This document shows positions 50,111 through 61,651 of a stretch of DNA of 64,000 nucleotides, piece after piece. A model generated the notes under the pieces. That model saw only the letters and a program-made list of their open reading frames with translations, ran no database searches and was not told the DNA's origin. Source of the DNA: Kryptolebias marmoratus (taxonomy: Eukaryota > Chordata > Actinopteri > Cyprinodontiformes > Rivulidae); assembly GCF_001649575.2 (NCBI RefSeq), contig NC_051444.1, forward strand, positions 24,248,328 to 24,312,327, written 5' to 3'. Numbering within the stretch: the first letter of the stretch is position 1; every line of letters starts with the position of its first letter. The translations under genes were made by a program, and so were the position numbers.

Positions 50111-51280
50111 CTTTTAGAGCGAACCCTGAAGTTATAAACCGAAGCAGGAGTCTCTCACTACTTCCAGGGAAGACGAGGACCGTGAGATTCCAGACTAAAT
50201 AAATCAAAACTGAGCTGCACTCAGAAGGAACTCCTGCAGATGAAGGTGTGCATTTTTAATCCAGCACCCCTAAAACCTTCAAACATCGGCACACATTACA
50301 GCACGTTAGCTGAGAAAACTCAAGTATTTATGTGTCCGCTTTCTTCATTTATAAAATATCAATATTTCCTGCAGGATTTGTGGCCTTTTCGCACGTTTAC
50401 CACATGCCAACATTCCCTGCTTGTTTGTCTTTTGCACCTATAGGAGGAACTGGCGCCTCTTTTTCTGGCAGCCACATAAAAAGAGGGGCGAAGAGTTGGA
50501 AATTCATTGACCCGTTCCAAACTCACCCCCTGCTCAGGATGTTGATTCTGGATTTTGGGGGGGGGGGACAAAAAAGAGCAAATTGTGCCCATTTAGGAAG
50601 AACCTGCCTCAGGCTCTCTATGAGGGACGTTTTCTGCTTGATAAACACGGGGGGCGAAACTTGGAAGTGCACTCCTCTCCGACTACAGCGTTCTGGAGCC
50701 CCGCGGAGCCGTCACACGGGCTCCATCACGTCTCGCTTTGTTTTCCGAGGTCACATGTGGCGTAAAACACGTCTGTGGCCCGCTCCCAAACACCGCTCAG
50801 CCTCTGTCCCCGACGTCGACAAGTGGTTGCCCTACGAGCCTCGTGCTGCCGCGCACAGTCGAACGTTGCACCCCCTTTTTTTGTGCAGAGCCAACGACAA
50901 CAACAACAACAAGAAAAAGCAAAAGAAAGCTGCTGAAATTTGTTTTCATTTGCCCGGGTTTTTCCCTGAAAGACATTTTAATCAGCCGAGCGAAACGGAA
51001 CGATTTTGGATTACCAACAGCTTTCCCCCCCCCCCTCTCTCCTGAGAAGTATGAAAACAATTGTGACGGAAATCCTCTGAAAGGTGCCGGGGAGGAATGC
51101 GCTCTTTCTGTATCTCTGGAGATATTTCGGTGTGACGAGCACAGACTTTTTATTTTTTTTTCTCTTCCTGGATTATGTCGGCGAGTCGGCGCACCTTGTC
51201 AGGGTTTAAGCTTTTGTGGGATTGGAGTTCCACTTTAATCTTGACCGTTTTTGATTATCGCAGAAAAAAAGAAAAGAGAA

Positions 51281-51301
51281 GGGGGGGGGGGGGGGGGGGG
51301 G
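51281..51301. repeat. Poly(G) run of 21
   Basis: An uninterrupted G tract on the sense strand, preceded by an A/G-rich stretch. Length is uncertain for technical reasons. Confidence 0.8.
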
Positions 51302-52549
51302 ACGTGTGCCGTTACTGATATGCCTCCACCCCGTCAGCAATCGGAGTCCAGATCTCTGTCTGTTTCCCTTTCGCTGCTGATAAGGCGTCTGAAAATACCC
51401 TTAACTTGTCCTACAACGATAATCCGCAGCAGCACTTTTTTTTTCTTTTCTTTTTCTCCTCCTGACGTGGGATAAGTAATAGGTGATTATTTTACATTTG
51501 TATTGTTTATGTGGCTTTAAATGGGCGGCTTTATTGCTCTTAAAGCAAGAAAATTGTTTGAAAAATTGAATTCCTTATTGCTTCTGACAAAGCCGAGGAG
51601 CAATATCGGGCGGAGGGGGGGAAGAAACGCAGAACTCACCCGGTCAGACTTTTCTCCTTCGTTTCTTTCCTCACCTCTCAGCTTCGCCTTTGCTTGGAAC
51701 ACTTTTCCCCTCTCTTTTCTGACTTGGTTTCTCGTGTCGGCGCATTAAGGAGCCGCTCGCTCGTCCCGAGCTGTCAGGCATGCTCATCTTCTCATCTTCT
51801 CTATGTCATCGTTAAACGCAGCCACAGGTTGCCACAGGTTGTCAGCTGCTGCTGCAACAAACCCGCAGCTCTCGGCTGCTTCCTGAACTCGGAAGTTCTC
51901 GCCGTTCTTACGTCATTTACGTTTTAATAAAAGAAGAATCCCCTTTTGTTGTTGTTTTGGATTTCACTGTAATTATCTCCCAGCTCAGAGAAGTCTCGTA
52001 CGGCCCCCGTCATCCTGCAGCTGTCACGTGTTCGCGTGATATATGACAATGGCTGACGCTTCTATAATGTTTATTTTTTGTTATTTTTGCCCCATTTTTT
52101 GTTTTTTTTTGTTTTCAAGTGACAGTCCAAATCCGAGCAGTGAATGTAGCGAGAAGGAGAAGGGGAAGGTGACAGCCGACTCCTGACGGTTTTAATTGAC
52201 CGTCTTCTTTGTGTCGGCTTCCTGAACACTCTCTGCCGTCCGGGCTTTTTAACTGTAATGCGACTCAGTAATGGGCCATTAGCATTGTGCTACATCTGTC
52301 TCTCACGCCACCGTCATTACCAAACCGCATTAGACATGGAACCCAGTTCTGAGAAAATCCTTTTAGCAAGAGCCTGGCATGACCTGCTGGTGTTATATAT
52401 ATAGATATATATATACTGTCTGTAGTTACATTTCTGTCAGTGATGCCGGCAGATTTTTGCATTTTACAGCTTTATGTCCCCCTGTTAGAGACGTGGTATC
52501 ACCCACTGCTGGCAAGGCAGCAGGCGGGCGCTAATGTTTCTGTGAGTGT

Positions 52550-53300
52550 TTTCTGTCTGTTAGCAAAATATGTCATAAGCCACTGGACAGATTTTCATGA
52601 AATTCACTCAAAGTGATCCCTAAAGATCCATCTTCAGCTGGTTTAACTTTTGGAGTCAATCTGATTCAAGATGGCCGCCACAGCTGGTCAACCTTATCCG
52701 ACACAAAAATGCCTGTAAGTCAGTTCCTTTTACAGGTATTGAGTTAAATCTTAGTGTGATGGTAGGTAAGAGTCATCCCAAACACATACTCTGAGCGCCA
52801 GCTGATCTGCCACATCCGCCTTTAAAACTTTGCCATTAACTACAAGAGTCAGCTCCGTCCATCTGTTAGCGAAAGATCTCTAGACCTGCTGGGCTGATTC
52901 TAATGAAGCTCTCAGAAAGTAATCATTCGATGTACATCTACAACTGATTACCTTTTGGAGGCAACTTCATTTAAGACTGTTGCCACAGCCAAGTGACCTT
53001 AGAAAACATACAAATAACAATAACTCAGTCAATTTAACAAACACGGAGCTACAACTGGGTGTGGTAGTAGCTTAGAGTCATTCACAACAAATGTTCAGAG
53101 CACTAACAGATCGCACAATATTTTGCGACATCATGTGAGTTTGTACATAACAATATTTCCGAGGTTTATTGACTGTTACTGTTTATTTGTCAAGATAGGA
53201 GGATCTTAGTTCAAAACTCTGACATGAAAAGCAGCAGGCAGTATGTGTTCCTTCAAAGGACTGCTAGGTTTTAAAAATGCTAATCTTATATTACAAAATG
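52550..53300 (+). repeat. Dispersed family, copy 10
   Basis: TTAGCAAAATA at 52560 and TTAGCGAAAGA at 52866 give a 306-bp period. CAAGATGGCCGCCACAGC lies at 52667. The copy ends with the terminal motif CTTCAAAGGACTGCTAGG at about 53251-53268. Confidence 0.75.
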
Positions 53301-56204
53301 CAAATCAATATTTGGTGCGATTACTTCTTGCCTTCAAAACAGCATTATCGCTTCCATGTACAGATGTTTTGTTGTATTATAGTCATGGGTGTTGTTACCC
53401 GGTTAAAACAAACGGGAGCTAACGATGTGTTTTTTGTGTGCATGAGCTGAAACAGCCATTAGCTGCAGGGCGGACAGCTGCGCAGGAGGCTCTGCTGCCA
53501 AGGTGATGTAGGGACACGGGTTCACGTCGCAGGTCAGACACCACGGCAAGGTAGTCCCGCTGCGTCAGCGAGGTCTTTTCCAGGGGACGATTCTGATTTC
53601 AATGTGTGATTTAAAAGAGCACAAAGAAATGAGCATTTAGAACCATGGAGCAGATGGAAGCTGCATTACGATTCCTTCCAGTCGAAAAAAGGACATCCAG
53701 CAAGTGTCATCATCGTCATGGCTGAAATCCTGCTGAACCCAGGTACGCCTGTTTACTGTCTGCAGAGTGCTGACCGGACAGAAGGGGACTTCATGGAAGC
53801 ATTGTGGCCACAAAAAAGAGGCAGGCGACAGTGGAGGGTGGTCGGGGTTTCGTTACAAGTTTGTCGCGAGGCAGCATTGCTGCGAATGGAGTTGAGGGTT
53901 AGGTCAGGATTACTGGTGACCCCAAAGCTGAAAAATAAAAAAAAGCAGATGCTTATCCGTCATAACATCCCATCGGGGAGGCATATAGTTGGCGCCAGAT
54001 TCCTTTTTTTTTTTTGCGGCAGGTCCGTGATGTCAGTAAACGCTGTCCTGAGCGTGAGGGCGTGGCCTACGTTCGCAGAGCATCCGAGGTTCATTCTTCC
54101 AAATGTTTGTAACGATCTGCAGAAACGGTTACTTTGATTTCGCCTGGCAGTAACACAAAGCATCCAGACTTCAGAACGCATTCCAAAACGTGTCCAGAAC
54201 GTCTGCCCCCTGCTGTCCAATCAGAACACCAACTCTCTGCCATATTTGCAGGTCCTGCTGCTGTTGGAGTTTGAGGATAAGCACCGCTCTTCCCCGTCTG
54301 TGTCCCGACTGCTTTGCGTACCGGCATTTAGTATGCAGATCTAGAGTAACCTTCCTCGTTAAGCCTTAATGCCAGTAATTCATTACCTCTGGCACAGAGA
54401 CTAATGACTCTATTAATCAGCTATGAATAGAGCTCGGTACCGGCAGCGGGAGACTGACACCTCCTTACTGTAACAATCCCAGGCGTGCATGTACAAGACA
54501 GATTGCGAGAAGGACACCGCAAACTACACAGCATGTCAGCCGCCTACGTGTGACGAGCCGCACGAGGGTTTCCTTCCTCCTCCTTTTTGTCTCGTCTCGC
54601 CTCTGTCTCATTCTGCCGGGGTTTTGGGTCCAATTTTTTTATTTATTTATTTTTTTACCGAAGTGAGGCGGTCCACGTTGCGCTCGCTCCAAATTTACTG
54701 AAAAAGGACGAAAGCGAACCAAGGCGCCCATCTTTCCGTGTCCCGTGTTTTGTTTTCTGACCTCCAGAACGTTCTCCTCCAGTTCTGCCTCGGGACTTTA
54801 TCTGCTTCTCTTCTCTCTATGAGACTTAAAAAAAAAAAAAAAAACCTTCAAAACAAACCCGGAGATAAGTTTGAGCTCACCTTTTTTTAATAATTCCGGC
54901 TCTACCTTTCAGAGTCGTGGCACGCCCTTGGTCTGGTTTGATTCTTCTCCGCTGCCTGCGATCTGGGTTTACACGACTCGGCACTTTTCATACTGTGTAT
55001 TCTCTGAATACAGCGCGAAATCCGCCCTGAAGCTAAAGAAAGAAGCCATTTGCAACAGTTGCGTACATATGATGGACCAGGAGCGTAAGGTTTGGCTTTG
55101 TGATGGATCGGTTGTTTTAGCTGCTAACAGCGATAACTCATGTACCAAAATCCAGCCTCGGTAGTTGACCTGACCAACACATTTCATGTCCATTTAAATT
55201 CTAAATAACTAGAAATGTATGAAAATTATTCTTTTTCTTGAATGGGCTAAGCCCTCCAGTTGTACAGGACCCTAAAAACGCCTCTGTCCCGAGTTATCAT
55301 GAGCTCACAGCTTGTAGATGCCAAACAAAATCCTCGCAGCTTTTAATACTTCCTAACAGAAGGTGTAGCACAGTGAGCCGGCACCGTGCACGTTTTCATT
55401 GTTAAACTCGCCGTTTTCTGTCTCAAACTCTTCGAGCTCATCTGTACGGACCCGCAGAGTTCATGGAAACCTTGCCGGCAGCATGTTTACACAACCAGAA
55501 TTTCTAAGTGGCATTCCTAATTTCCCGGGGATTTTTCGCCTTTTATCTTTTGATTTCAGCCGTGGACTTCGTAGAACGAAAATGTTTAAATTAACTTCCA
55601 ATGCAGCCAATAAAGCTTGAGTAATTACCATTTAGGAGGCGGTCCAGTTTATGAAGCTTTTTTGTTCTTTTTTTTGAAACAGACCTGTGTTTTTCACCTT
55701 TACCTCATTTTTTTTCAATTTATTTATTTATTTTCAGCAGTACTTCCTGTGAATTCTTGCCATTTTTAGTCAGGACCACTGTGCTGTCTGGATCGCGATC
55801 TCACCTTTTGTTCACGTCGAAGGCGCTCTCCGAGCTTCCGCTTTTAGTCCGTGATCCAGGTTCAAGTTGGGTTGTGCTTTTTTTTTGTTTTTTTTTCCCA
55901 TCGTCTGTGAACGCGTCACCGTTTGATTAAGGATGCATACTCAGCATCTGGCACTGCAGCTGCAAAGTATGAGACCTATGATGTGTTTGCACCGTTCTTG
56001 GCTCTGACACCAAACTCTGGCTCTGAGGCTAAGAGAGCTGATTGGTCAAAGCCGACATTATCCTCCAATCATAACAATCTGAAGGGTCAGTTTTACCTGA
56101 ATCGCAGATACGGCTGTTTTTGGACAGATTAATCGAACAATCTTGACTGTCATCGCAGCAAAGTGCTGGATGTAAACACCCTAAAATTGGGCCTTACTTT
56201 TGAA

Positions 56205-56330
56205 TAGAATAGACATAACCTCTATTGTCCCTCAGTGGGGAATTTCAGGCGCACCAGCAGCAAAGTGACGGGCGAATCAGAGAATGCAGATTCGCACAAT
56301 GGTAAAAAAATATCAAAACAGAAAGTAAGG
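56205..56330 (-). mobile_element. Probable LINE/SINE 3' tail
   Basis: Read on the - strand, the end is CACTGAGGGACAATAGAGG followed by TTATGTCTATTCTATTC. ACAATAAA(G)TTATTCTATTC tails are typical of fish retrotransposon 3' ends. Only the tail region is recognisable. Confidence 0.35.
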
Positions 56331-57460
56331 GCAAGTTAAATTATAATAAAACTGTGCGGTTCTCAAAAGAAGCATACTACAACTGAAAGAGATGTGTAAC
56401 TGTGTATTTTACAAAAAAAAAAAAACAGCTTTACCTCCAAAGCATGGTGTCGTTTCGCGCACATCGTGCCGCAGAGCGCCGACGGTGAAGGAAAAACTGC
56501 ACAGAGCGCGGCTTAGTTTAAACACAGACGTCGTCAAACCAGCTGTGCCATCAACGCAAAGCTGAGACCCCCTCAGTGTTGGAAAAAAAGGTGCGTGTGA
56601 AAGAGAATCAGTTCAATCACAGCAGGCCGTGAGCTCGGGAGGACTTGGAAAGTAAACAAACACCGAAAGCCAAATTAGCAGTTTGTCAGCGTGCCACGAC
56701 AGAGGCCTCTTTGTCTTTCGTCGCCACATTTTGTTTTTTGTTGTTTGTTTTTTTTCCCTAGCAATAATACAGCCCATCTTAGCGCTGAACTAGCTGCGCT
56801 CCTTGGGCTGCGCGCCGGCTCGGCCCCCGCCGCTGATTTCCCCCTGACCTGCAAACAAATGGAAATGTCATACAGCCTGACGTTCTTTCCGTATAATTTC
56901 GTTTCGCTCGCTCGCCAAGCAAATTGAGAGCAGATCTCGTCGAGTCTGACCGCAGATTGTTCCTCCAAAAAGGATACGGGGGGGGGAGCCTACCAAATAA
57001 AATCACAAACATTTTTGTGGCTAAGCTGTGGAATGTGGCGGTAATAAAAAGCGCTTTAACACCCTCATCTGGTGCCTCAGCTGGCGGGATTTAGGGTTCA
57101 TGAGTTGTGTTTTTGTCCCACGTACAGAATAAAACCGAACAAGGTCGTGTCTGTTAGTCACCAAGTGTGGAGAAATGTCCCAAAACATGCAAGCCAATCA
57201 TTTTATTTATTTTTTTTGCCTCACAAATGATTTGCTTGAAGGGGTCTTTTGCCTTAAAATGAAATGTCTGATGATGTGTTTCACTTCCCGCCGCCCCCTT
57301 TACATGAGAGAGCTGTGTGTGGATTTTGCATGTTTAGTCTCCCCTGTAACGTGCTTTTGTCAGCTTTGTGAGTGTAGTAGAAGTGTTTTATTTCTGTGGT
57401 TCCTTGTCGCACCGAGAGTCCTTTTCGTTATGTTATTTTGTTTTTTCTGTTTTTGTTTCC

Positions 57461-57485
57461 TTCCTTCCTTCCTTCCTTTCTTTCG
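57461..57485. repeat. TTCC tetranucleotide repeat
   Basis: Several TTCC units followed by TTTC, about 115 bp before the gap that hides the exon 8 acceptor. Confidence 0.8.
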
Positions 57486-57599
57486 TGTCACTGTCATTTC
57501 CATTTCGACCCCTTCTCCCCCTCGACCTGTCCATTTGTGGCGGGGCGGGGTGGGTGCGATGTTTTCTCCCAACCTTCCCGCCCCCACATAACCTTCCCC

Positions 57600-57763
57600 N
57601 NNNNNNNNNNNNNNNNNNNNNNNNNNNNNNNNNNNNNNNNNNNNNNNNNNNNNNNNNNNNNNNNNNNNNNNNNNNNNNNNNNNNNNNNNNNNNNNNNNNN
57701 NNNNNNNNNNNNNNNNNNNNNNNNNNNNNNNNNNNNNNNNNNNNNNNNNNNNNNNNNNNNNNN
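57600..57763. other. Assembly gap (164 N) hiding the start of exon 8
   Basis: The downstream edge is inside coding sequence. The upstream edge is C-rich (ACCTTCCCC), which could be the pyrimidine tract of the hidden acceptor. Confidence 0.98.
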
Positions 57764-57899
57764 CCCCGTCCGGCCCCCGAGACGTCGTGGCCTCGCTGGT
57801 CTCCACCCGCTTCATCAAGCTGACCTGGCGCCAGCCGGCCGAGCCGCACGGGGACGACCTGACGTACTCGGTGTTCTACAGCCAGGAGGGCACCAGCAG
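57764..57899 (+). CDS. neo1: neo1 exon 8 (5' end lost in assembly gap): linker and first half of fibronectin III domain 1
   Basis: The visible part begins at the gap edge. The first full codon is at 57766 and reads [20 protein letters not shown], then '[18 protein letters not shown]' and 'SQEGTSR'. The donor is CAG|GTAGAA after 57899, leaving two bases (phase 2) that join the next exon to make Arg. The conserved Trp of the FN3 B strand is present. Mammalian neogenin has Ser-Ala-Pro-Arg where this has Ser-Gly-Pro-Arg. The acceptor and roughly a dozen linker codons after 'LDH' must lie in the 164-bp N gap at 57600-57763 or just before it. The start given is the gap boundary, not the exon start. 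Confidence 0.92.
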
Positions 57900-60369
57900 G
57901 TAGAAAACGCAGCGCGGGTTTTTGGTGCTCGGCGCGCTGCTACAAGCGGAGAGGTCTTATTGAAGCACTTTAAAACACTAATATAGCGGCAGTTACTTAA
58001 TAATTTAAACCAAACTGCGAGATGCAAACAGAAAGTGTTTGAATACTCTGGGTTTTTTTTTTGGGGCCCTGTGATAAATCTCCCCCCCGTTGCCTTCATG
58101 TGTTGAGGATTTACTGCATTTAACGGAGAAGAAAATTGAAGAAGCGGAGAGGATTTTCCACTAGTCATCCTTTTAATATTTTCCCCTGCAAAACAGCTTA
58201 AAGCAGATTTGAGAGGAGAGCTCGCAGCAAGTTTCAGCCACAAATACTGCATTTTTGTACGGTTTCCGCGAAACCTGAACAGACCGCAGACATTTATTGG
58301 GCATCAGTAGCAAACGCTTGCAGACTGTAGCCTCTCAGATGTGAGGCTCTGCTGCACGTCTGTTTTCAGAAGTTAATTCTGCTTGTGCTGAACAAAAAAA
58401 CACAAAACGAGCACTTTACACAACTCGTAACGAGGCTAGGCTAATAGCCAGCCAAAGCAGGGCCTGTTGTTTTTATTGTGTTTCACGCTTGTAAAACAAC
58501 TCTTCCCCCCCCTCAAAAAAAACAACATGGCGGGGTGACGGAGCGCCATGTCAGCCCAGGGGTGGGCATCCATGGTCCTGGAGAGACACCTTCCTGCATG
58601 TTTTCCTTGTTTCCCTGCTCCAACACACCTGATTCACTGGTTTAATCACCTCCTCATGTTCTGCAGAAGCCAGTTAATCAGCCATTGATTCAAATCAGGT
58701 GTGTTGGAGCAGAGAAACAAGGAAAACATGCAGGATGGTGGCCCTCGAGGACCAGGGTTTGACACACCTGGTCTACACTTTAGCACTTCTGCGTTTGTTT
58801 GTTTCGTTTGTCGTTGTTCTCTCAACCGAATGTCATTCCCGTAAATACTTGGATGTCGTTCGTTTATGAGAAAGAGTTGTTTTATAAGCATCGATTTTTT
58901 TTTAAATTTTCGTTTAAACGGGCCTTCGTTTAGCTAGCCGTTAGCCTAGCCTGGACGAAGGCTTGTGCCTTTGTCTTCATACTCTGTGCTCTCTGACCGA
59001 TGTCACAGCCGATAAGGTACTAACTATTGTCAACTATCACTTTAAAAATGACTAAACTATCCCTTTAGGGTTTGCAACAAGTTTATTAAAAAAACAAAAA
59101 AACAAATCAGCCACATTCATCCACATACATCCGCACAAGTGCTGCATCAACCAGCGGGAGGGAAAATAAAGAGGAAGCTGTAAGGATAGTTTTAAAAGCC
59201 CTTTTAAATTTTTTTTCTTAAACGCGCCACCTCCGCCCCCTTGACTTCAACCCAGAAATTGATGTCGGCAAAACATCTTGAAACCTGTTTCAGGGGCTTC
59301 CGGAGAAGAAGAAGGATGAGAGGAGATGGGAGACGCGGGTGGATCCCTTGCGCAAGGCTTTTTTGGAACCCTTGACTTTAAAGGGGGGACGTGACACATG
59401 ATCCCACATAAAAGAAACGGGATAAAAAAGTATTTTTCCACATTAGTGTCACGCGTATTATTGAGCCTTTTCTAATAGAAGCCCTTTAATGTTTTGTGAA
59501 GCAGAAGTTGCTCTCTCCTGCTGAGTTGGAGGTGCCGAGACATCTGGGAGTTCAAAACTGACAGGCGGAGCTGGTTACTAGGTTTGAATAGAAGAGACCT
59601 TTTCCAAATAAAAACGCGCCCACATTTGTCAGCATATACACACCGTAGTTAACACCAAAAAGCACAAAAAAAAGTCGAAACCCCTCTCATCCCTTCTTTT
59701 TTTTCCATATATTGCTGTCAAAGCAAGCCAGACTTTCGTGTCGTCTTTTAAAGTGGTCCTGATCGATAATTCTCCAAGATTTCTTTCAAAGTGTTTCATC
59801 TTTGGACTTGGATTAGTTTTACGCTCGTTCTCTGTTCAGTACCACGCCGACTTTAAAAGAACCTTGAGAGAGTCTGGAGCAATGTTTTAATTAGGGCCAC
59901 TAAAAGATTCCAAGAAGCTCTCGGATTCCTGGAAGGAAAGTCATGAAAAAGTAAACGCCGAATGAGAGATGAGCGCTGTCCGTCAATAGAGATTAACAAT
60001 TAACAAAGCGAAACAAAATACATTATAAAAGTCCATAAGGTTGAGATCAGAAGCAACATATTGATATATATTTTCAAATAAATCGTGTTTTGTGTTGGAC
60101 GCTTCACCAAAACCAGCTCTATTACCTCACTGGTTGATATAAATGTGTTTATCGTATCATTTTTCATCCCATTAAAATCTAAAACGTCTTTAATACCTTT
60201 TATTAGACATTAAAGATGTCATTTTTAGTCAAAAGTCATCTCCTGGCAGCTTGCTCCAGTGTTACCCTGTAGTGACAGTGCTAAAGTTGACATCCAAAAA
60301 CCTAAATTTACTAGTTTTTTCTTTTTGCAGATTACATGGAATTTATTATTTATTGTGCTTCCCCACCAG
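57900..60369 (+). other. Intron between exons 8 and 9 (2,470 bp)
   Basis: GTAGAA at 57900 to AG at 60369, phase 2. It contains the hAT-like MITE at 58557-58770. The remainder is AT-rich intron with no recognisable exon or repeat. Confidence 0.85.
58557..58770. mobile_element. hAT-like MITE, second copy of the same family (214 bp)
   Basis: It starts CAGGGGTGGGC and ends GACACACCTG. It shares the palindromic core with the copy at 13294-13516, including GTGTTGGAGCAGAGAAACAA and GCATGTTTTCCTTGTTTC. The core can fold into a long hairpin. A clear 8-bp duplication is not visible (TGTCAGCC versus GTCTACAC), so the flanks have decayed or the ends are misjudged by a few bases. Confidence 0.72.
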
Positions 60370-60524
60370 GGAGCGGGTTGTGAATACCAGCCGTCCCGGA
60401 GAGATGCAAGTCACCATCCAGAATCTGATGCCGGACACCAAATATCGCTTCAGAGTTGTGGCTCACAACAGCAACGGGCAGGGCGAGAGCTCTGCGCCGC
60501 TCAAAGTGGCCACCCAAGCTGAAG
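60370..60524 (+). CDS. neo1: neo1 exon 9: second half of fibronectin III domain 1
   Basis: The exon is 155 bp, entered in phase 2 and left in phase 1. The acceptor is CCCCACCAG before 60370. The donor is GAAG|GTAACA after 60524, weak because +5 is C rather than G and followed at once by a CA repeat. The translation is [20 protein letters not shown], then '[18 protein letters not shown]' and '[13 protein letters not shown]'. The Tyr-x-Phe-x-Val pattern and the closing 'GESSAPL' are FN3 F/G-strand features. The sequon NTS is also in mammalian neogenin as recalled. The next FN3 domain is not found in the remaining 3.4 kb. Confidence 0.95.
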
Positions 60525-60528
60525 GTAA

Positions 60529-60549
60529 CACACACACACACACACACAC
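60529..60549 (+). repeat. CA repeat starting at intron position +5 of exon 9's donor
   Basis: About ten CA dinucleotides begin four bases into the intron, directly after GTAA. Confidence 0.9.
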
Positions 60550-61443
60550 GTATACATAACTGTTAATTTATACGCGCTCAGTAAACAACACACATAAACA
60601 TGAAGGGAAACTCCATCCAGTGGAAACGGGCTCACGCTCACAGACCGAGGTAAACAGGATGCTTTCGAATACGGGGGCCAAAAAAAAAAAGAAAAACCCG
60701 TACGAATAGACGTCGGAACAAACAAATATTCACTTGTGGATTCAAGTCGGACTCCAGCTCATCTTCCCTCCACATGCCAGCGCACACAGAGGAGGCTGTG
60801 TAGCCCTCCACGCTGAGGCGGACCACCCAACGCAAAACCGGAGGAATGCAACCTTTACCGCCTCGTGAGCCGCTCCGTGTTTACTTCCCCGGGCATTTCG
60901 CGAAAACCTGGCTGCGCGTTTGGCCGCGAACCAAACCTACCTGAGCCGAGAAGCGGTCGGAAAAAAAATTAGCATTCCGGGTTCTCCCCCCCCACCCCCA
61001 GCGCTGCTTCTCTGGTCTTTGTGGAGGTGCAGCAGAGCGGCTCATTAGGATGTTTTAACAGGAGCGAGCGTGTGGGGAATCGCTGGGGAGGAGGAGAGAC
61101 AAAGTGGCTTTTCTTCTTCTTCATTTTGCTTCAATTTACTGTGTGCGTGCGTGTGTGTGTCAAAGCCTCCCGGTGGCGGCTGCTCCACAACCCCTCAGGT
61201 TTACCCATAATTCAACACGGTCAGCCCGTGGACATCCCGTTTTCCAGCCGGTCTGAGCCACAGCTTCATCTCTGTCGCTTTGTAGGTCAGCCTCTGTTTT
61301 CCTACCTGTCTTTTTGGTTCCTGGGCACACACACACACACACAAAAACACACACATTACACCTTAATGCTTTTGCCAGCAGGAGCTGAGCCACCCGCAGG
61401 GACATCAGTGAGGGCGGGCTGTACTTCTGTAGTGCATCTCTGT

Positions 61444-61445
<2 letters not shown>

Positions 61446-61493
<48 letters not shown>
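61446..61493. repeat. TG microsatellite (about 24 units)
   Basis: Uninterrupted TG dinucleotides. CA-rich tracts lie at about 61328-61355 and 61615-61651. Confidence 0.9.
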
Positions 61494-61496
<3 letters not shown>

Positions 61497-61614
61497 ACAT
61501 GCTATGAGTTAGAACTTAAACTGTTGACCTGCATCTGAGTGTCTGGTGTGTGCACACAACGTTGCCCTGTATCTGTTCTCCACAGAGACTGGCTCTACAT
61601 GCTTGTGTATGTGT

Positions 61615-61651
61615 ACACACACACAAACACACACACACACACACACACACA
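61615..61651. repeat. CA microsatellite
   Basis: ACACAC with one AAAC interruption, opposite in sense to the TG tract 120 bp upstream, so the two could pair. Confidence 0.85.

Larger units (their letters stand above)
37563..57763 (+). other. Intron between exons 7 and 8 (about 20 kb, two N gaps)
   Basis: GT at 37563; the acceptor is hidden in the gap at 57600-57763. It contains dispersed-family copies (39630-39925, 40855-41560, 52550-53300), an inverted-repeat MITE (42116-42551), a Tc1/mariner fragment (44697-44924) and a foldback element (49449-50110). A LINE-like tail lies at 56205-56330. GC/CpG-rich patches at 40226-40450 and 48540-49080 and several G-runs (42768-42795, 48600-48622, 51281-51301) are present. 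Long open frames, including 237 codons at 50332-51045, are not supported as genes. Confidence 0.82.

Noticed and set aside
50332..51045. Longest intronic open frame (237 codons, + strand)
   Set aside because: The translation is low-complexity in places (Asn/Lys/Gln run), has no domain I recognise, and starts inside AT-rich intron without promoter or splice logic. Overlapping frames on both strands are equally open.
57396..57986. 196-codon frame across the gap near exon 8
   Set aside because: It reads exon 8 in the wrong frame and counts N codons as open. The correct frame gives the conserved neogenin FN1 sequence.
10097..60524. Assignment of the gene to DCC
   Set aside because: The FN1 stretch with [13 protein letters not shown] and [12 protein letters not shown], and the Ig4 stretch with [12 protein letters not shown], fit neogenin as I recall both families. 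DCC differs at these places.
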